Assembly (NCBI GenBank): GCA_963808455.1
Contig: CAWEHT010000346.1
Span: forward strand, 1 to 27,205
Direction of reading: 5' to 3'
DNA: 27,205 bases
From: CAWEHT01 sp963808455
GTDB lineage: Bacteria > Chloroflexota > Anaerolineae > CG2-30-64-16
Both the position numbers and the translations under genes were made by a program. Shown here one piece after another: positions 24,429-27,205 of the stretch. The first letter of the stretch is position 1, and the number at the start of each line of letters is the position of its first letter. Under the pieces are notes generated by a model that saw only the letters and a program-made list of their open reading frames with translations, made no database searches and had not been told where the DNA came from.

Positions 24429-25496
24429 TTACAGTTTGAGGATATCCTCGATCTCGCCCAGCAGCCACTTGACGTCGGCCATCGTGTGGTCGCCCATGTG
24501 GCCGATGCGGAAGCACTTGCCCTTGAAGGGGCCATAGCCATCGGAGATCTCGGCGCCGCGCTTGCCCAGCTCGTTGTTGAGGGCCGTCACGTCGATGCCG
24601 CGCGTGTTCTCGATGTTGCTGACCGTGATAGACAGGTAGCGCTCATCGCCGAACATCTTGAAATACTGGTGCGCCCAGGCGCGCGTGTAGTCGGCCATGG
24701 CGAGGTGGCGGGCGAAACGGTTCTCGATGCCTTCGGCCAGGATGCAGTCCATCTGCGCGTTGAGGGCAAAGAGATGGCTGATGGACGGCGTAGCGGGCGT
24801 GTTGTTCTTCTGCGCAAACTTCTCCATCTCGATGAAGTCGAAGTAGTAGCCGCGGAAGGGAATCGTCCGGGCGCGTTCCATGGCGCGTGGGCTGACGGCG
24901 CACACCGCCAGGCCCGGCGGCAAGGCGAAGCATTTCTGGACGCCGGCCAGGAGCACGTCCAGGCCCCATTCGTCGAAGCGCATCTCGACGCCGGCCATGG
25001 AGCTCACAGCATCGACCAGGATCATCACGTCGGGATACTTGGCCCGGATCATGGCCGCGATGTCCTTCACGGGGTTCATGATCCCGGTTGACGTCTCATT
25101 GTGGGTCAGCAACACGGCATCATAGCCGCCCTTGGCCAGCTCTTCATCGACCATCTCGGGGGTAATCGCCTGGCCCGGCGCGACCTCGATCTTGCCGGCC
25201 TGCACCCCGCAGGAAAGGGCGATCTCGTGCCAGCGCCGCGAGAACTCACCGTTGATCGTACCCAGGACTTTCTTGCCGACGCAGCAGCGGACGGCGCCTT
25301 CCATCACGCCGGTGGATGAGGACGTGAACAGGAATACGCGGTTCTGGGTGTAGAGCAGCTGCTTAACCTTGGTTTCGCACTGTTCCTGTAAAGTGGCATA
25401 GGCCTTCGAGCGGTGCCCGATCATCGGCGTGGCCATGACCTTGAGCATCTCCTCGCGCACCTCGGTAGGCCCGGGAAGGAAGAGCTTCTTGTGCAT
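24429..25496 (-). CDS. class V aminotransferase (serine-pyruvate / phosphoserine type)
   Basis: This 355-residue PLP enzyme begins with the family hallmark LFLPGPTEVREEML. It shows GHRSKAY, FLFTSSSTGVMEGAVR (phosphate-binding Ser/Thr), THNETSTGIMNP, the cofactor Asp in ILVDAVSSMAG, and the Schiff-base Lys188 in AGVQKCFALPPG. Sequence style is that of the alanine-glyoxylate/serine-pyruvate branch, which in several bacteria supplies phosphoserine aminotransferase activity beside SerA. It is first in the operon, with AGAGGTGA before the ATG and a sigma-70 promoter at 25575-25603. The exact donor and acceptor cannot be read from sequence. Confidence 0.9.
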   Translation of the reverse strand: MHKKLFLPGPTEVREEMLKVMATPMIGHRSKAYATLQEQCETKVKQLLYTQNRVFLFTSSSTGVMEGAVRCCVGKKVLGTINGEFSRRWHEIALSCGVQAGKIEVAPGQAITPEMVDEELAKGGYDAVLLTHNETSTGIMNPVKDIAAMIRAKYPDVMILVDAVSSMAGVEMRFDEWGLDVLLAGVQKCFALPPGLAVCAVSPRAMERARTIPFRGYYFDFIEMEKFAQKNNTPATPSISHLFALNAQMDCILAEGIENRFARHLAMADYTRAWAHQYFKMFGDERYLSITVSNIENTRGIDVTALNNELGKRGAEISDGYGPFKGKCFRIGHMGDHTMADVKWLLGEIEDILKL

Positions 25497-25574
25497 CTGT
25501 CACCTCTTCGCTGTGGTGAGGGTGCGCAGAGCGCGCCCGTGCACCCCGCCGAATGCCGACAGGGCGCCTTTGTA

Positions 25575-25603
25575 ATACTACATCAACCGGGCACGGGTGG
25601 CAA
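25575..25603 (-). promoter_or_regulatory. sigma-70 promoter of the aminotransferase-serA-DUF1015 operon
   Basis: On the minus strand TTGCCA (25603-25598), a 17-bp spacer and TAGTAT (25580-25575) form a good promoter. Transcription would start near 25568, giving a leader of about 70 nt before the ATG at 25496. Confidence 0.65.
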
Positions 25604-25783
25604 GTGAGGGGGTTGCCTGCCTTCCGCCGGCGCGTCCGAGGCCACCGCGCCCCACTGCTCCCCGCGCCGCCTCGCCCGCCCATCCCGTCCGGGCCGCCAA
25701 CTCATGCAGCGGCGGAACGCATTGTCTGCCCAAACGGCGGCGCGCGAGGGCAGGGCCGCGTGCGGCCGGGCCGGGGTACCCAT

Positions 25784-25791
25784 GTTATAAT
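25784..25791 (+). promoter_or_regulatory. extended -10 promoter of the subtilase-like gene
   Basis: TGTTATAAT contains a perfect TATAAT (25786-25791) with an upstream TG. The -35 region is GC-rich and unmatched. It lies about 70 bases before the ATG at 25861. Confidence 0.55.
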
Positions 25792-25860
25792 CGGCGCGAC
25801 CCGCATATCGCACACGTTGCCCGTGCGCCCATGGCTGCTTTCTCGCCAAAGGTGGAGGAG

Positions 25861-27205
25861 ATGTCCGAACAGGATGCCCAGCGATCAAGACAAGGGCGTC
25901 TGGCGCGCCTTCTCGGCGCCGCGCTCGTGCCGGTGGCGGCCGGCGTTTTTTTGTGGGCAGCCGGCTCGCCGGCCCAGGCGCGCCCCCTGCCGGCGCCCCC
26001 GGCAACCCCGGCGGCCGCCATGGCCCAGGCCGGCCCGACGCCGGCCCCCGGCGCATTGACTTCCGCGGCCGTGGCGGCGCGAGGCAAGGTCGGTGGCAAA
26101 CTCTCATCCCGCCTCGAGGCGCTGGCGCACGTGCCGGGGCTGAGACATGCCGGCGCGCAGGTGCGAGCGCGCGCCTTGAGCCTGCCGGCACGCGGCCCGG
26201 GCGCGCTGCTCGAGGACCCACAGGACCGCCCGCTGGTGTACATCCGCGTGGCGGATGTGGGCGCGGCAACGCTGAAGGCCCTGCGCGCCGCCGGGGCGCG
26301 CATCACCTACGTCTCCGCGCCCTATCGCGTCATCACCGCCCACGTCGATCCTGTGGACCTGGACCGCGTCGCCGCTCTGGCGGTGGTCCGGAACATCCGC
26401 GAAGTCCCGGCTCCGCTCCGTGGGACGCAAAGCACGCGCCGCCCCTTGATCAAAGCCGCCCCCGCCTCCACATCCGCCGGCTATGCCTGCCCGCAGGGCG
26501 TGGCCGTTTCCGAAGGCGACACACAACTCCAGGCAGCCCAGGCTCGGGCGGCCTACGGCCTCGACGAAACCGGCGTCGAGGTTGGCGTGCTGTCCGACTC
26601 CTTCAACACGATGACGCCGACGACAGACACCGCGGCGCAGGACATCGCCAGCGGCGACCTGCCCGGGACCGGCAATCCCTGTGGGGCCAGGTACCAGACA
26701 CCGGTGCAGGTCGTCGAGGAAGACCCGTCAACCGGCACGGACGAGGGCCGGGCGATGCTCCAGATCGTTCACGACCTTGCTCCCGGCGCCACGCTGGCCT
26801 TCGCCACCGCCAACAACGGGCTCTATGATTTTGCGAACAACATCCTGCAGCTGCGCCTCGACGGCGCCGACATCATCGCCGATGACATGACCTATTACGA
26901 CGAGCCCTTCTACCAGGACGGGCCGGTCGGCGTCGCCATCTCGGACGTGGTCCATGGTGGCGGGGTCTATTTTACGGCGGCGGCGAACAACAACCTGATC
27001 GTCAACGGCGATGACGTGGCTTCCTACGAAGCGCCGGCCTATCGCCCGGATACGGCGCTGCCTGCCTTCTCACCCATCTCGGGCACCACGACTTCTGGCT
27101 ACGATTCCTGCCACAACTTCGATCCGTCAGGCGGCACGAACGAGGCCTACACCATGACGCTCGCCGGCGGAGGCGAGCTCAAACTCGACCTGCAGTGGGC
27201 CGAGC
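25861..27205 (+). CDS. secreted subtilase-like (S8) protein, 3' end outside window
   Basis: At least 448 residues run open to the window edge. The N-terminus has basic residues then a hydrophobic signal segment (LLGAALVPVAAGVFLWAAGSPAQA). A Pro/Ala-rich part and a propeptide-like region follow (LVYIRVADVGAATLKALRAAGARITYVSAP). The subtilase core starts at TGVEVGVLSDSFN, with the likely catalytic Asp at about 246. Where S8 enzymes have HGTxMA, this has DEGRAMLQIVHDLAPGATL, so Glu (about 295) replaces His. ADIIADDMTYYDEPFYQDG follows; the Ser box lies beyond the window. GGTGGAGGAG abuts the start; an in-frame ATG at 25831 is an alternative. It is probably an exported protein with changed or no protease activity. 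Confidence 0.8.
   Translation, partial: MSEQDAQRSRQGRLARLLGAALVPVAAGVFLWAAGSPAQARPLPAPPATPAAAMAQAGPTPAPGALTSAAVAARGKVGGKLSSRLEALAHVPGLRHAGAQVRARALSLPARGPGALLEDPQDRPLVYIRVADVGAATLKALRAAGARITYVSAPYRVITAHVDPVDLDRVAALAVVRNIREVPAPLRGTQSTRRPLIKAAPASTSAGYACPQGVAVSEGDTQLQAAQARAAYGLDETGVEVGVLSDSFNTMTPTTDTAAQDIASGDLPGTGNPCGARYQTPVQVVEEDPSTGTDEGRAMLQIVHDLAPGATLAFATANNGLYDFANNILQLRLDGADIIADDMTYYDEPFYQDGPVGVAISDVVHGGGVYFTAAANNNLIVNGDDVASYEAPAYRPDTALPAFSPISGTTTSGYDSCHNFDPSGGTNEAYTMTLAGGGELKLDLQWAE

Noticed and set aside
25583..26269. Minus-strand Pro/Arg-rich frame opposite the subtilase-like gene
   Set aside because: It is low complexity from high GC and is antisense to a gene with a signal peptide and recognisable core motifs.

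Overview
The window is a GC-rich bacterial segment of accessory character. It has no rRNA, tRNA or CRISPR array that I can see. The gene styles (an ABC exporter starting MYGGGWW with a repeat-filled insertion, MttB-family methyltransferases without pyrrolysine, a SIMPL lipoprotein, a DUF1015/SerA/aminotransferase trio) suggest an uncultured Chloroflexota, perhaps Anaerolineae-like. That assignment is inference from gene style only.

Layout. Positions 1-5870 hold two related IS110-family elements in the same orientation (minus strand), about 180 bp apart. The first is intact. The second carries a complete 2.4-kb group II intron (reverse transcriptase/maturase with an HNH domain, recognisable domains V and VI, and matching EBS/IBS pairs) inserted in frame after codon 80 of its transposase, plus a separate one-base frameshift. 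Both elements keep a conserved non-coding block of about 200 bp upstream of the transposase, the expected place for an IS110 bridge RNA. Positions 5870-7780 hold two small membrane-protein genes on the minus strand. Positions 7696-9993 hold an ABC exporter with its own promoter. Positions 9994-10777 are a repeat-bearing intergenic region.

Positions 10778-16310 look like a catabolic unit: a GntR/FadR-type regulator, a metallo-beta-lactamase-fold hydrolase, two MttB-family methyltransferases and a proline racemase/hydroxyproline epimerase-like enzyme. I infer uptake-coupled breakdown of a methylated proline or another quaternary amine: MttB proteins demethylate and the epimerase handles the proline product. 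Next come a small secreted protein (16435-16884), a VapBC-like toxin-antitoxin pair with an operator-like palindrome over its promoter, and an OmpR/PhoB-class two-component system (18022-20462). Directly after the kinase lie four 11-bp-phased TTTAAC-like repeats resembling a Pho box, a -10 element, and a leader with four regularly spaced, covarying hairpins ahead of a SIMPL-domain lipoprotein. On the minus strand follows a serine-synthesis-like operon (class V aminotransferase, SerA, DUF1015) with a good sigma-70 promoter. The window ends inside a secreted subtilase-like protein whose usual catalytic His position appears to be Glu.

A recurrent oddity is the number of reading-frame breaks in otherwise well-conserved genes: about a dozen, in the hydrolase, first methyltransferase, racemase, kinase, DUF1015, a membrane protein and the second transposase. 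This may be sequencing or assembly indel error rather than true gene decay, so those entries are given as interrupted genes.
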